The notes beneath the pieces were generated by a model that made no database searches, was not told the DNA's origin, and worked only from the letters and a program-made list of their open reading frames with translations. Of a stretch of 33,944 nt of DNA, positions 19,623 through 31,598 are shown one piece after another (positions within the stretch are counted from its first letter, which is position 1; the number at the start of each line of letters is the position of its first letter). Source of the stretch: Plicaturopsis crispa FD-325 SS-3 (taxonomy: Eukaryota; Basidiomycota; Agaricomycetes; Amylocorticiales; Amylocorticiaceae); contig KN832570.1 of assembly GCA_000827205.1 (NCBI GenBank), forward strand, positions 54,937 through 88,880, given 5' to 3'. Made by a program: the position numbers and the translations under genes.

Positions 19623-21134
19623 AGCAGTCTCTGGGTCTTGTGCTCATGTGTGTTCATCACTATTTTGTACCTCGTTGCTCGCGTCTCCTTACTTGCGCAC
19701 CATGAGACTCCGTGGCGCATACCGCTGCCTCCTGTTCCCGTCTGTGTTATAATACCTGTCATACACATAATTATAAGTGAGCAAATGTGGTATTGCATAT
19801 GCACAGTTGACCAAGATAGGTCCGTCTAATGGATGTCTTAACGAGCAAACATTTGAAGATTAAATGTGCCATTTGCTATAGATGCCATCGCGCGCGTCAG
19901 CGCCCTGCCTCGCTCCTCCAATCGGCTCTGCACACGACAAGTTACGTTGCGTCAAGTATCCCAAGACCAGCCTGATTCAGTCGTTGCAGGCCTTGTAGCG
20001 TTGTAGCTCACGAGCGTACCCCGCCACCCCCCGCGGGTGTGCGCTAGACTCGGATTCATGTAGCGCGTGAGCAGCTGCAGGTCGGCCGTAACTCTGTAGG
20101 TAGGTTTGACTCAATTTTCACCCCTACTAGCCATGCTAAGCTCTTCATGTTGTGTAGCCATCCTGCTGTGTCACATCCCGCGGCACTTCGCCGTCTTGTT
20201 GCTATCGAGTGCACCACTTCCCGCGCCTCGCCAGACCCCCAAAGAAAGTATAATGGATCAAGATCCCGCGAGTAGCTAGCGGCTGCTCGTCACTATGAGT
20301 AAATTGGTTTTTAATCACCGGTGTTTCCTATGCTTACACTTATGTTCAGGTTGTATACAGCCCTTGCTTTTTGTCCCGTGTATGCGCGTGATTGCCACTA
20401 CGGGCGCAGTGCAACCCCTCGACCACGGATTAGCCATGCTCTCGAGCATGTCGATGCGTACTTCAAGCTCATAGACTGGCAACGCGAGCGGCGCTGGCCG
20501 CTCGTCATCGTGATGGGTAAGTTTGCTTTGAATGACAACTCCATTCAATGCTTACACTTCATAGCCGCTACCATATGTTCCCGTACAATTGCGGGCGCGG
20601 TGCGGTGCAGCTCTGTCAAAGCGGCCCCATGAACACATGCACTTGGCAAATGTATCGCCATCCATGTTACGGCCACAATGCGCAGCACTGCCTCTCTTGT
20701 CCCCTTCACTATAGTAGGCCTTATAAATCAGGAATACTCTTGTCCTTCAATGACACGCACACTTGTCTTGCACATGAAATGCCAATATGCTCGCCCGAGG
20801 CAGCCGACGGGCTGGAAGTAAACTGCCCGCTACCATCTTCCGCATGTACAAGCTGCCAGCCATCCTTAGCCGCGCCTCTGCTCAAGAGTCGAGAGACCCG
20901 CGTACTCTTCAATGACAGCTCAGTCGCAATGGACCACTGGCACGGGCCTCGTACTGCTCTCTGGCATGTCCCTCGACTACTATAGCTTACCCTGCTCTCT
21001 ATTCTACTTGAAGCTGATGCCGCGATCATACGAAGACCATTAGAAGGATATAAGATTCTTTGTGAGATATACGTAGGTATCAATGTAGTTGAGTGTTCGA
21101 GAATGTCCGATTCACGGCTGTCCAAGCAATGTAA
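19623..21134. other. No convincing gene; one exon-like stretch
   Basis: Only one plus-strand stretch (about 20,395-20,515) looks coding: it reads SHALEHVDAYFKLIDWQRER, then RWPLVIVMG, and is followed by GTAAGT. No partner exons could be linked. The rest shows no frame with protein-like composition. Confidence 0.4.
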
Positions 21135-24100
21135 TTACCTGTCAGCTCCCTCTTCGTTCTCCCCATCCGCCTCCTCATCCTCGCCACTTGAGCTCTGTGG
21201 GTTGTCGGACTCTGCAAATTCGAGAGGCATCGAACGATCCAGACCAAGATCGCGGCAAACTGTGTTGCATGAGTGGTCACGAAGAAAGGTGAGAATTCCT
21301 TCACGACCGAAGTCCCCGACGCCAGTATCCCTGATGTTACAATAATGAGCACATAGTCTAAAACACCGTGAGCCAATGCCATACCCCGCAAGAGAATGAG
21401 TCATCAGGTCGAACAAAATCAGACCGTCTTTGCCTCTGACCGGATGAGGTGTTCCTGTCATTGCATGTCAAGAGCACTGTATGAACGAAGGATAAGAGCT
21501 TGTCTTACCTTGAAGGTCAGCAAAGACAAAATTACGGTGGCTAGCACCCCAAACGAAGTGAGCAAAAGCAGAGATGGTCGCCGATCGTAGGTCGCGTCGG
21601 AGAGTGCGGTGGTCAAGTGTTCCACTAAAGCGGATTACAGTTTGCGGACGCCGATCTTCTATTAGCCAGGTCAGGCCTTTGGTATCTTCGTCGATTGTGT
21701 CGACGCCAGATGCACGGCTAGGGCACTCAATTTCTTTCCCAAGAAATGCTCCCGCAAACGCAATGTCTGTTGATGGCGGATTTGAGTGCAGTACATGCAG
21801 TGATGGGGAATCGGACGAGATGACATACCGGAATCCACATGAACATTAACGGATCTGGCGTGCGCGTAAAACTTCTGCAAAAACCACCTACCCCATGCAA
21901 GACGTGCAAGCTTGCACTGGAGCTGTACTTCATTGTCTTCGATGGGTACAGTGGCAGCAATCCGTGACTCCTCATCATCAAAAAGAGGGTCGTGTGCTGT
22001 TTCGTTCTCGCTGATCCTATAGAAGCGCTTGGCGACGTAGCTCTTGCCGTCGCTACATCAGGAAAAGTCAAACCGTCTGAAACGGTCTGAAACCCCTGAT
22101 TTCAGACGGTCAGACGGTCAGATCGGTGTCTGAGTTCAGTAGGTCCCCTTCTGACTTCAGATGCTGTCAGACCGTTCTTCAGACCAAAATCAGACAATTA
22201 TCCTCTCAGAGGTAGTTCAGAGACCTAATTCAGACCGCTTTCATACTGGGATTCAGACAGCTTTAGACGGAATTCAGATCCATAAATTTTAGCTCAGACA
22301 TCGGTAGTACAGCATGAAGGATATATATTCAATGTAGGCTAATACAAAACATGTGTGACTACGTGCGGACTACCGAAAACGAGGAGGAATAAAGTGCAGA
22401 CCAGCTCGGGCGAGCATGGAATTAGTATCGCACCCCGAAGACAGTCCTTGGCTAATCTCTCTGCTGTCAGCATGTACCCATCGCAGTGCTCGTAGGGCTC
22501 ACCGGTGTCCTTGTCCTCACTCAGTCTATTAGCTCTCCACTCATAGCCAAGCAGCTGACAGTCCATGTAACTGTTCGTAGGTTAGCACTACTATACTGGA
22601 TACGCGAGGAGTTCATAGCGTACCGAATCTGTGAGACCTCAAGTGCAGCGGCGACGCGACACGATCAGGGCTTACGAGATTCCTGTCATCTACCCTTGTA
22701 GTTTGCATGATTGGGGTAGATGGCCTATGCAACGACCAGGAAGCAACGAATGATATTTAGTTCAGTCGTCCGTGGATGAAAGGCTGTAAACATACATTAT
22801 GGCTGAGCCGCACCTCCCGTGCAGCTTACCCAGAGTCCTATCGGGGCAGTAGTTGCGTGCGACACCTCTGGGGACACAGGCGAGTGCAGGTGCCAGGCGT
22901 ACGCTTCTTGAAAGCAGACACCGAACCAGAGACCGGACGAAGGAGAAAAGGGAATGTTGGAACAGAACGTCGAAGTTGGCCGCGAAAACGACGGACACTT
23001 ACAAGGATACATACGTGGCAAAATGTAGTTCGAGCGGAGCTTGAATATTACTTAGCCACGTTTGCGACTCGTCTGTGCAACGTCTGCGCCAACGACGTTG
23101 AACGTTGCACCCTGCACGCTGCTCCTCTCGCCCACTTGCCGCCTCGCCTTCAACTAGCCTTCAACTAAGGAGATTATGTCTACGCTGCCCTTTCTTATTT
23201 GCTCATCACCACACATGTCTTCTAGTGCAACCCCAAGACCTACGCTACGACAATTTCCCGGGGGCGCGCAAGCCCGCCTGCAAGTTTCGCAGCGCGTGAA
23301 CTACAGCGCGCGGGGCTTTGCCCACGAAGACGAAGAGAAGTACAAATGTGCACAAGACGCACATGGGCCTGGGTATGTGACAGCTCAGGTGAGCCGCCGC
23401 TCTGTAGTGCATGAGTATCCGTCGATATTGACTAAATTGTATGCCCAGTGTGGCTCAGATAATCGAATGTTCTCGTCCAGGTGAGCCTGGGTGCACGTTT
23501 GCGAGCGCCAGATATTTCGAGTTGTATGTATTAGTTGTACTGTGAATATGACATTCTAGCTTTTTCGTATGTGCAAGTCATCGCGGCTCAGAGTTTGAGT
23601 GCGGTCTGACTCGGGTCTGACTGTCTGAACGACCTTAGAATAACCTATGAAATCTTTGCAACGAAAATCTGACTTCACAATGTACATTCTGAGTCTCGGA
23701 ACACATTCTGAACACGCAAATTTGAGCAGCGGTCAGGATTATTCCCAATTTTCAGTCGATCTCAGTGCTTTCAGCGCGTTCAGATCAGTTCAGACGACTA
23801 AAGGTTTCCTGATGTAGCGAGGAGCTGTAGACGGTCATCAGTACTACTGCCTGCTACAAAATGCGAAATGAAACGAGGCTCATACGTCGTATACGTGCTT
23901 CATCGCACCACTACTGAAAGGCTTGTCGCGAATAGCGCCCTTGACCACAACATTGGTATCCTCAAATTCATACTGTCCGTTTTCGTTATTGACGATGCAT
24001 TTGATCTGCTTCAGTGTGATGTCACTTCGTTTCTGGATTGTCGCTAGGCCCGCGTGACTGGAAGCCCTGAATGTGCTCTTGAACTGGGATGCAGCCCCGG

Positions 24101-25529
24101 TACTAGGACCCAGAAATGCAGGTCGTTAAAAAGGTACAGATTGCCACAATCGTTGGAGAAAAGTTACCACGTGGACGCTTGTTAGCTTCCGATGAATCCT
24201 CGAGCGGTCGGGAACGCTTCGGCGCACCACGCACCATAGAGCGAACCATAGCGTCGGTAGATGGATCATCGTCCTCGTCGGACCCATCTGAGTCGCTTGC
24301 TGCTCCTGCGCGGTGCCGTGCCGCTTTGCGCAGTCTCTTTGAATACTACACGTGGTCAAAAGTACGTGAGCTCGCAAGAACATTTGGTCGCAGTACAGAA
24401 TGGGCACGTACAGAGTGGTGATCGACGTACAGCTCGAAGCAAAGGCATGGTGCTTTCCCCTTGGCATGGCTCTTCCATACGGGAGGAACCTTTTCCAAGT
24501 AGAATGACATTGTAGGAGTCTGATGAAATGCCACGAAATCTCCCAGTTTCATCGTTGACGTGTCCTTCTCAAATACACGGTTTCCGGACCAACGGAACGA
24601 TACCTCTTCACTAGAAATGTATCATAAGCAAATACTAGACTGGCACGACATGCATACTAACTTACGTTTTGAGAGGAGCGGCTCCGTTGCGGTTCCAATC
24701 CCCGGCAATCTGCTGAAGAACGTGCTCCTTGATATCTATTCCAACAGGTTCTACTAAGTTAGTACCGTGTCAATATAGGGAGGTCAATTATAAGTGCTAC
24801 CTGATAGCCATACTGAATAAGCCCATGGCTTGTTCCCGTATGGAAGGTCATTGTTGATCTGCTTCGGGTTATTACTAACCCTGACCTAGTAGATAGACTA
24901 AGATAGTGATGTTGAGCTTCGAATCTAATGAGAAAGCGACTAGCGACATACCTGCCAACAAACCATGGCCTTCTGCTCACCAGGACTCCCGCCAGCACTC
25001 TGGTGAGCCAATAAAGTGGCCGTATTCAACGATGTTCCGCTAAGGCCAGCATGATGATTACTGGCCGGCTGAAGCTTCATCCGCTGGCGCACCGCATCCG
25101 TTCGCTCGCGATGAGACTCGGCCACCGAGAGGCCAGGTGGTTTGGATGGCCCTGTCGGTGGTTCTGAGGCTATGAGATATGTGTCAACTCTTTGCATAGA
25201 TACAAACGAAGCTGTCAACGCACCACCCTTTGTCACCTGTCCGACTAGATTCTTGCGTTTCGGAAAGCCACACGTCTGCGCTATGTCATGAGATCCCGAA
25301 GGAAGGTTTCGGCGTGTGACACCGCATATGATACATTGCGGCCATTTCTGTATGATGAATGTGTGAGGTATCTTGTAAACGGGAAGGCAATGTGACGCAC
25401 CCTAATGTCAGCGTATTCTTCCGAGTCATGCTTGTGCCCGCTGAGTTTGGCGCATTTGCAGCAAAGTCCCGGGCCTTCCTGCAGAATGAACGTCTGTCCA
25501 CAGTCGCTACACTCTGAGTCGGATGGCAT
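21135..25529 (-). pseudogene. Alpha-type protein kinase gene, interrupted by a transposable element
   Basis: Starts at ATG 25529 with CSDCGQTFILQEGPGLCCKC, a cysteine finger, then KWPQCIICG as a second one. Exons 25529-25401, 25347-24952, 24858-24801, 24750-24666, 24610-24412 and further ones join in phase. Later landmarks are ASDSDGSDEDDDPSTDAM (linker, ~24.28 kb) and KPFSSGAMKHVYD (~23.89 kb). The kinase core follows at ~22.04-21.2 kb: GKSYVAKRFYRI (with the ATP-binding Lys), LARLAWGRWFLQKFYAHARS, IRFSGTLDHRTL, FVFADLQGTPHPV, LFDLMTHSL, GVGDFGREGI and HSCNTVC (the Zn-binding end typical of alpha-kinases). The stop is TAA at 21135. Agaricomycetes have expanded alpha-kinases. Apart from the insertion at 22053-23817, just before the ATP-binding Lys, I see no stop or frameshift, so the break looks recent. 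Confidence 0.9.
22053..23817. mobile_element. ~1.76 kb TIR DNA element inserted in the alpha-kinase
   Basis: The ends carry the exact inverted repeat TCGCTACATCAGGAAA (22050-22065 and 23805-23820). Taking CG as a 2 bp target duplication (22051-22052 and 23818-23819), removal leaves the kinase exon in frame. The palindromic CG makes the exact boundary ambiguous. About 250 bp inside each end is packed with GTCTGA/TCAGAC motifs, as in subterminal transposase-binding arrays. No transposase is visible. The interior has small frames only: minus 22566-22339 (MDCQLLGYEWRANRLSEDKD...), a minus segment near 22.8-23.0 kb (FANFDVLFQHSLF-like), and plus 23176-23484 (MSTLPFLICSSPHMSSS...). The element is likely non-autonomous with passenger fragments. 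The superfamily is not assignable by eye. Confidence 0.8.
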
Positions 25530-25924
25530 ACTAGAACGAAGTAGGAGTCAGGATGCTGCCAAAGTAGTGTTAGAGACGAACTTAGTGAAGAATCGAAGAA
25601 AAGGCTCAGCGCGTCCAGCAGGCGAGCAAGCCGTAATGGAGAGAGAATGAGAGTCCACTGCACTCAGGATGAAGTGAGCATTGAGGGAATTTATAGGCTG
25701 CTTGAAATTTACAATCCTGCCGTCTCGGCGGTACGGCAAAGCCAGGTAGCCGACTGTTTGCAGTATGCGACTCGTCAACGCGTCACAGCTCTTTTGATTC
25801 CAATCCTCACCCAAACTCACGCAGCGGCACCGGGTCTAGTGTTGGATTGCAAACGTCTCCAGCTGTCTCTCGCACTGCTCAAGCTGCCGGGTCGCACAAA
25901 CCAACATCCTAAGACTTGTACTGG

Positions 25925-27503
25925 ATGCCTAATCACAACGGCAAAAATGGCTACGGTGAAAAGAACTGTAAGTAAAACAGCAGCTGCCAAGATGCTAGTG
26001 AAACACACTCACTCCCAACGGACCCGCCAGACGAGACGTTGAAGGAAACCCTGCTCAAATATGCACGTCGTGGTCTATCACAAAATGAGAAGCTGGCAAG
26101 ATTGTGTGATGATCACGGCCTCTCAATCGGGTAAGTATGGTTATGGCGTGGGATGCGCCGCAAATTTACTGACACCCCTCATGATTTTGCTGCAACAGAA
26201 AGTCCAAACTGAATGAGCTCGAGCGTAAACATGCGATTCCGTCTGTTCGTCGACAGATTGCTCCGCCGGAACAAGCGAACCAAGCCCTGCTTGATGAGAT
26301 AGACAAGGACATGAGCAATTCCAATGGCCCAAACCATTTCAAGGGAGTGCTCAAGGACCGGGATATCATGCTTCCTAGGTACGCTGTGCGGCTGGTACTG
26401 CCGCTTTCAAGGGGCCCAAATTTGACTCAGTTTTTGTCCTAACAGGGACACTATTCGTGAAACCATGCACACACATCGTCCCGAGGGCTTTGTGCAACGA
26501 TTTCCGGGGAATCGAAACAAGCCTAAAATCGAACGTCGGCCGCTATCGTCTATTGGACCGTTCCACGAAATTTCAGCGGATGGACATGAAAAGTTAGCGC
26601 CCCAAGCCCTGAAAATGGGGCTTGACGTTGGACTACCGATTTATGGCTATAAGGACAAATACTCAGATGCTCTGCTGATGCTTCGAGTGCTACCTGACTG
26701 TCGCACAGCGGCTGCATTGGGCCATGTCTTCTTGGATTTTATACTAGAGACAGGATGTGCGCATCACTTTATTGCTCTTCTACTAGATCGTATACTCAAG
26801 TTCTGCGATCCCAGGCATCCCACTTCAAATGACGACTGACAAAGGCTCGGAGATCGGATGGCAGTATGCGTTCCAGACAGTTCTGCGGTGAGTATAGTTG
26901 TGGCTCATATCCTGTGTATGCTTAGCTCTGCAACTGATGCATGTATTTGAAGCGAAATGTTAGTGCCTGACGTAGATCTCCAAATTTACCCACCGTATAT
27001 GATTCTCAAGAGCGTACACAATACTGTCATCGAAGGTTTCTGGAAATGGCTGCGCGACAAGACGGGCCACAATCTCAAGGAGCACATTCTTCGTGGTAAA
27101 GTAGACGGCATCTTCAACCCTAATGTCCCATGGCACCGGTAATTTTCTTGCTCATATGTATCGTCAATGTGTTCGCTGACAGAACACGCTGCAGTGACCT
27201 TTTCAACTGGATATTTCCACCGATCATTCAGGTAAGCTCGATAGCTTTCGCACTTGCTGGAATCAGCATCGCGTCCGCCATCAAGCGGAAAAGAACATGC
27301 CGTCTGGACACGTTCCAGCCGATGTTCTTGAGCACCCCAAATTCCAAGGAGGTCTCGACTGTAGGGTACGTGTGCCCGTTGAAGTTGTTTCACAGCTCCG
27401 GGAGCACTTGACCGATGAAGTTGGTCCGCGAGAAAGTCATCTCTCTTGGATTACCGACGAGTTTTCAGCAGTGAGACGGCAGGTCGGCCTAGTATCTCCT
27501 TAG
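25925..27503 (+). CDS. Integrase-core (DDE) domain protein of fungal transposon type
   Basis: Eight exon pieces join in frame: 25925-25967, 26031-26130, 26199-26378, 26446-26756, 26815-26887, 26953-27138, 27195-27231 and 27267-27503, giving 388 aa. The N-terminal part (LLKYARRGLSQNEKLARLCD) resembles a helix-turn-helix leader. Catalytic-type residues are Asp in FHEISADGHEKL, Asp in MTTDKGSEIGWQYA and Glu in NTVIEGFWKWLRDKTG, fitting D, D, E of an rve-like fold. The C-terminal part contains LKEHILRGKVDGIF, NMPSGHVPADVLEHP, GGLDCRVRVPVEVV and TDEVGPRESHLSW, which I recall from integrase-core proteins widespread in Agaricomycetes. Such proteins are presumed transposases or their domesticated relatives. 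The last 'intron' (27232-27266) is only 35 bp and deletes conserved residues. The start lies ~400 bp from the alpha-kinase start, divergently. Confidence 0.85.
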
Positions 27504-27615
27504 ACAGTGCTTGGAATGTTTTTAACACCATGTCGAATATCATACAAGCATTGTAATCGATTCACGGCATAATATGGCATACATTATCAAGTGTAGACCA
27601 CCACCAACCTCGAAG

Positions 27616-30395
27616 TCACACCAACATCTCATACTTAGCACTACGTGAGCAGTGGACCATGGTGTGCAAGCGACAACTTACTGCGAGCCGCGTCTGTGGA
27701 CAGGCGCTCGCGGGATCCCCCGGTTGCTCGCCATCCACGAGCGCCGACAGCGACCCGATGAGAGACCATCGCTTCCGTGTCATGGCCTTGTACCTCGTCC
27801 TGATGTCCATCCTGAGCATGTCCAAGCGATGCAGCTCCTCCGGCGCCTCGTTATCTAGTGACTCTAGCCGCAAGAGCCGTATGGACGACGCCTCCGCAGA
27901 TTGCTTGATCGCGCGCGAGACGATGCTCTGCAGTTGGTGCGAAGTAAACGTCCAGATCGCGGCATCCATGGTGTAGCCCCGCCACTTGATCGGCTGGGTC
28001 TGGAACTTGGGCGAAGGGCCAGTCATGCCCGCGCTGAACGTCCGCCACGTCCCAGCACTCATCTCGCCACTCTCGTTGCATGTGCGGATACTCGCCATGG
28101 ACGAGACGGAGCCGTTCCTAGCTCTACCATCCACCAGGATGGAGGGCCCCGTTGCGCTGGGCTTTCGGGGCCCAATGGGCAATGGAGGACGTGTCCTCGG
28201 ACGATGGCTGCTCCCGCTGATTGAGCCCAGCGATGAAGCCGATAGCCCTTGACCCAACTTCACAGGACCATTGGACGCCTGGACCGGGGTGTCCGCAGTG
28301 GTAGGCTGGGACGGCGCAGAGGAAACCGCAGCCTGATAGGGAGGTGGCGCAACATACGAGGGGCTGAACGACGCGGGACTGGGGGCGAGGGAAGGCTGTG
28401 GTGAGCGCGCACGCGGCGGTGGGGGTGGCGACCGTGATGGCGGTGGCGCAGAAGGCAAAGGTGGTGGTGCCGGAGGGGGCACAAAAGAAGTGCTCATCAA
28501 CGGCGCTGATAGAGCGGTAGAAGCAGGAGGCGCGAGCTCCGATGGCCCAGAAGGCTTGCGTACATTGGCTTGTACAGTGTCCACTTCGATATCGGGCGAT
28601 CGGCGCGTCGGTGCAGTTATTGGCCGTCCCTCGGACGTCTCTTTGGACTGCACAAACGCAGGAGGTGTTGGAGGAGGCACATTCGGTAGATCCTTCATGA
28701 TAGCTAACGGCACAGGCGGACTGTGCTCGTAGTCGGCCATGAACGCACTGAGAGGATACTGCAATGTGTCATTCGACACAGCCGTCGACTCCCCGTTCTC
28801 GCCGATAGGCGAGAGCGTCGACTCCTTCGTCCCAGGCGCCGTCGAAGTCAGATTTGTGCGCGGCCCCAGCATTATCCTTGACGACGCCGTCGGCCCTGAG
28901 TTCGGTCTCAAAGACGGGGGCGCGGGCTCGGGCTCGGAGGACTCCGCAGGCATCGTCTGCCCCGGCCCCGCCGACCACATCGGGCTGAACGCGTCAGGCG
29001 TCTCGGGGAACGTCTGCTGCGTCCAAGACGTGGGCGGCGAGGTCGCCGAGGACGACATCGGGCTCTCGGACACCGCGATGCTGTATGTGCGCATCTTCGC
29101 GTCGCGCACCACCGTTATGGGGTTCGGCGTGCTGCCGGAGTGCTGGCAAACGAAGATGCCCCTCGTGGCTGGTGCAAGCATGCCGTCGAGGATGTTGGGC
29201 GACGTGGGCGTCAAGGGGTCCGTTCGAGGCGCCGTGGACGGCCTTAGGGACTTTACGGAGGTCGCGGAGTTGTGTAGTACGGACCCAGCGAGCTGGGAGA
29301 TGGAGCTCATGCAGATGGTAGACGAGGTTATCTTAGGTTCGGACGTTGCGGCGCCAAATGGGGGGAGTGAGGAACATGCAAGGAGTGCGGGCGCTCCCCG
29401 ATGGGGAGAAGCGCTAGTGAGCGATTGACGTTTTGTTGAGTACTAACCCGAGTGCTACCACCAAGAACCCGAGAGGCGGTGCAATTACCCCCAATCGAGT
29501 CGACCTGAACTGCATATAATTAATCAATACCGAAGGAATGCTAAAAATTAAGCGCGACTTACCACTAGGGCCGGTGGGCGGTATGACCCACTCCGGATTT
29601 TCTTCGAGCTTCGCTTTGTCGGTGTTGGACTGCTGAGGGGCGATGGGGTGCAGTTGTACTTGCGGATTGATCGGATGTGGCGCTGGGTAGCGGTGACACG
29701 AACTGGTAGTTCTGCAACAGATTGCGGATGTCTGTCCCAGAGTCGTCAGAAAGGGGACCCTCCGAGATGGCGACCGACCCCGTTCCAGATAGCGGTCCCT
29801 CTGGAACCTCCAGTTGCTCCTGCACAGGAGTCGTCGACTCCCTGTCGACCGTATGCTCGCGCTCTACCCCCTCTGTCGAAGCACTATCCCGGTCAGCACC
29901 TGTGGACTGCATGTGCTGCTCCTGCTCGACTTCAAATGTAGGCGAGGGCGAGGTTCTCCTCAATGAGGGTGACACGATGGACGACTGCTCCCCATTAATA
30001 GAGCGCCCACTGAACGAGGTCCGCTGGGGCATCGACGGCACACTGGGCGCAGGCGACGGCGCCTCCGAGATGCGCGAGATCCTGCGCGACGCCTGGTGCT
30101 CACCCACCTCCAGCCTCGAGTGCGTCGACGCCGAGCGCACCAGCCCCGCGCCCATCTCCTCCTGCAGGAGGCTCGCCGCCGAGGTGCTCCGCCGCCGCGC
30201 GAGCGTCGCGGCGTTCCCGCTTGCGCTCGCGCCCTTGACGAAGCCGGGCATCGGGGGGATGGGCGGAATGGGCGATGTGCGGCCGGTGTCGGGCGTCATG
30301 ACCATGGAGCTAGTGAAGACGCGCCGCTCACACCAGTACGGCGAGTTGAGCATGGGGCTCTCGCCGGGCGGGAGCGTCGCGGAGTCCTGGCTCAT
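27616..30395 (-). CDS. Large Pro/Ser-rich conserved protein of unknown function
   Basis: Two long open segments on the minus strand belong to one gene. The first (from ATG 30395, MSQDSATLPPGESPML) has SPYWCERRVFTSSMVMTPDT and SPIPPIPPMPGFVKG, then Ser-rich text to NLLQNYQFVSPLPSAT (~29.69 kb). A second frame then carries LEENPEWVIPPTGPS to a GTAAGT donor (~29.56 kb). The second segment (about 29.44-27.62 kb) begins with KITSSTICMSSISQLAGSVL and has long Pro tracts (VPPPAPPPLPSAPPPS). It ends with a conserved helical region (QLQSIVSRAIKQSAEASSIR, RLDMLRMDIRTRYKAM, RKRWSLIGSLSAL). From memory such proteins are conserved, unnamed, in mushrooms; the mix suggests a regulatory or scaffold protein. 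A frame change between 29.61 and 29.69 kb is needed. The C-terminus may be spliced at GTAAGT near 27.69 kb. The true start may be further upstream. Confidence 0.7.
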
Positions 30396-31443
30396 GACGC
30401 CGGAGCGGTGTCGGGAGGCCCGCGGGTCGCTCGAGAGGATCAAGGAATTTGCGAACGACCCGAACGCCACTGGTAAAACGTTTGGGCGCCTCTTCTTTGG
30501 AAGTACGCGCTGCAGGCATAATGAAGAATATGAACGCGGTGTAGGTATATTTATGGTGCGAGTGGCAACAGGTGGGTGGCGGTGGTTGAGGTGAAAGAAT
30601 GAACGCTGCGAGATTGAATCTTGCAGCGTTATATTGTAAGGGTGGCCGCGGAGTTTGAATAGCACGATCAACATGGATCTACAACATTTTACGCCGACTC
30701 GTCTCTTGTCCTTGTCCTCGACTCTTTGCCTCGATATCATAATCTCGCCCGTTTCAATATCTTGCGCACCCTAGCAATTGCTTTCGCTTTGCCCGGAATG
30801 CACTATTTGCGTGAGCTACATCTCTTGGAGATTGATTCTTGAAGAGATAGTATGTAGGCATCAAGACGGCGACTTCCGTCTGCCGCCAGTGCTTCGTGTA
30901 TCGTGCGTGTTGGTATTGTCACTGTCAGCGATTTTTGTCGAGATTAACAGTCTCCCAGAACACACTTTCTGTGACGGGATTAGGGTGAAATTGCCGTGCT
31001 TGCAGCCTCGGACCTCCCTGACATTGTCCCACATTTGCCTCACCCGTGGTCACCGCACAGCCATCGCCATCGACGACTGCAAGTTCTCGTCTTCCATCAT
31101 TTGGATCTTTAAACTGTTGCGCTTTGTCTTTTATCTTTATTGCACTTTTTGGACCCTTGTTTCGGCATCGATCGCCCCCCCCCCCGAAAGTCACCGTGTG
31201 ACGGCACAGGCATTGTTGAGGTTCCCGCAAAATAGTCCTCGCAGTCAGTACGCCTCCGTCTCCATCTCGCCAAAGCGAATTAATGTACAGGCTGACGTGT
31301 GTGTCTTATGGCAGAGCCCGGAAGCAGGTCGCTCGCTGCGGTGTAGGATATCCCCCAAGGCGATGTTCACACCCTTTGCACGATGACGCTAGGCGCGAAC
31401 CCCTTTGGCCCTTACAAAGAGAAATTTGACGCCCGTTGTAGCT
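30396..31443. other. Intergenic region between divergent genes
   Basis: No convincing gene; the plus-strand frame from ~30,780 to 31,386 lacks an ATG near its start and has no recognisable composition. It holds pyrimidine-rich stretches and a run of eleven C (31175-31185). Confidence 0.4.
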
Positions 31444-31450
31444 ATATAAC
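31444..31450 (+). promoter_or_regulatory. TATA box of the 31599 gene
   Basis: TATATAA lies about 150 bp upstream of the ATG at 31599. A leader intron ending CCAACAG near 31567 may lie between. Confidence 0.45.
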
Positions 31451-31598
31451 GATATCAGGACTTTGCACCCCGCACTCACAAGCCACTACACTACGAAACG
31501 GACACGCTGCAGAGTACGCCTCCGACCGATTTATCGTATATATGTACTGATTGACTCTAACCAACAGAATCTATCGCCACCGTCGGAGACCCGCTACC

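Noticed and set aside
28739-29428. A 229-codon plus-strand open frame
   Set aside because: Mirror of the same minus-strand gene; composition is that of an antisense frame.
29722-30594. A 290-codon open frame on the plus strand
   Set aside because: It is antisense to the Pro/Ser-rich gene; GC-rich codon bias opens the opposite frame. The minus-strand reading has the coherent Pro/Ser composition and conserved-looking blocks.
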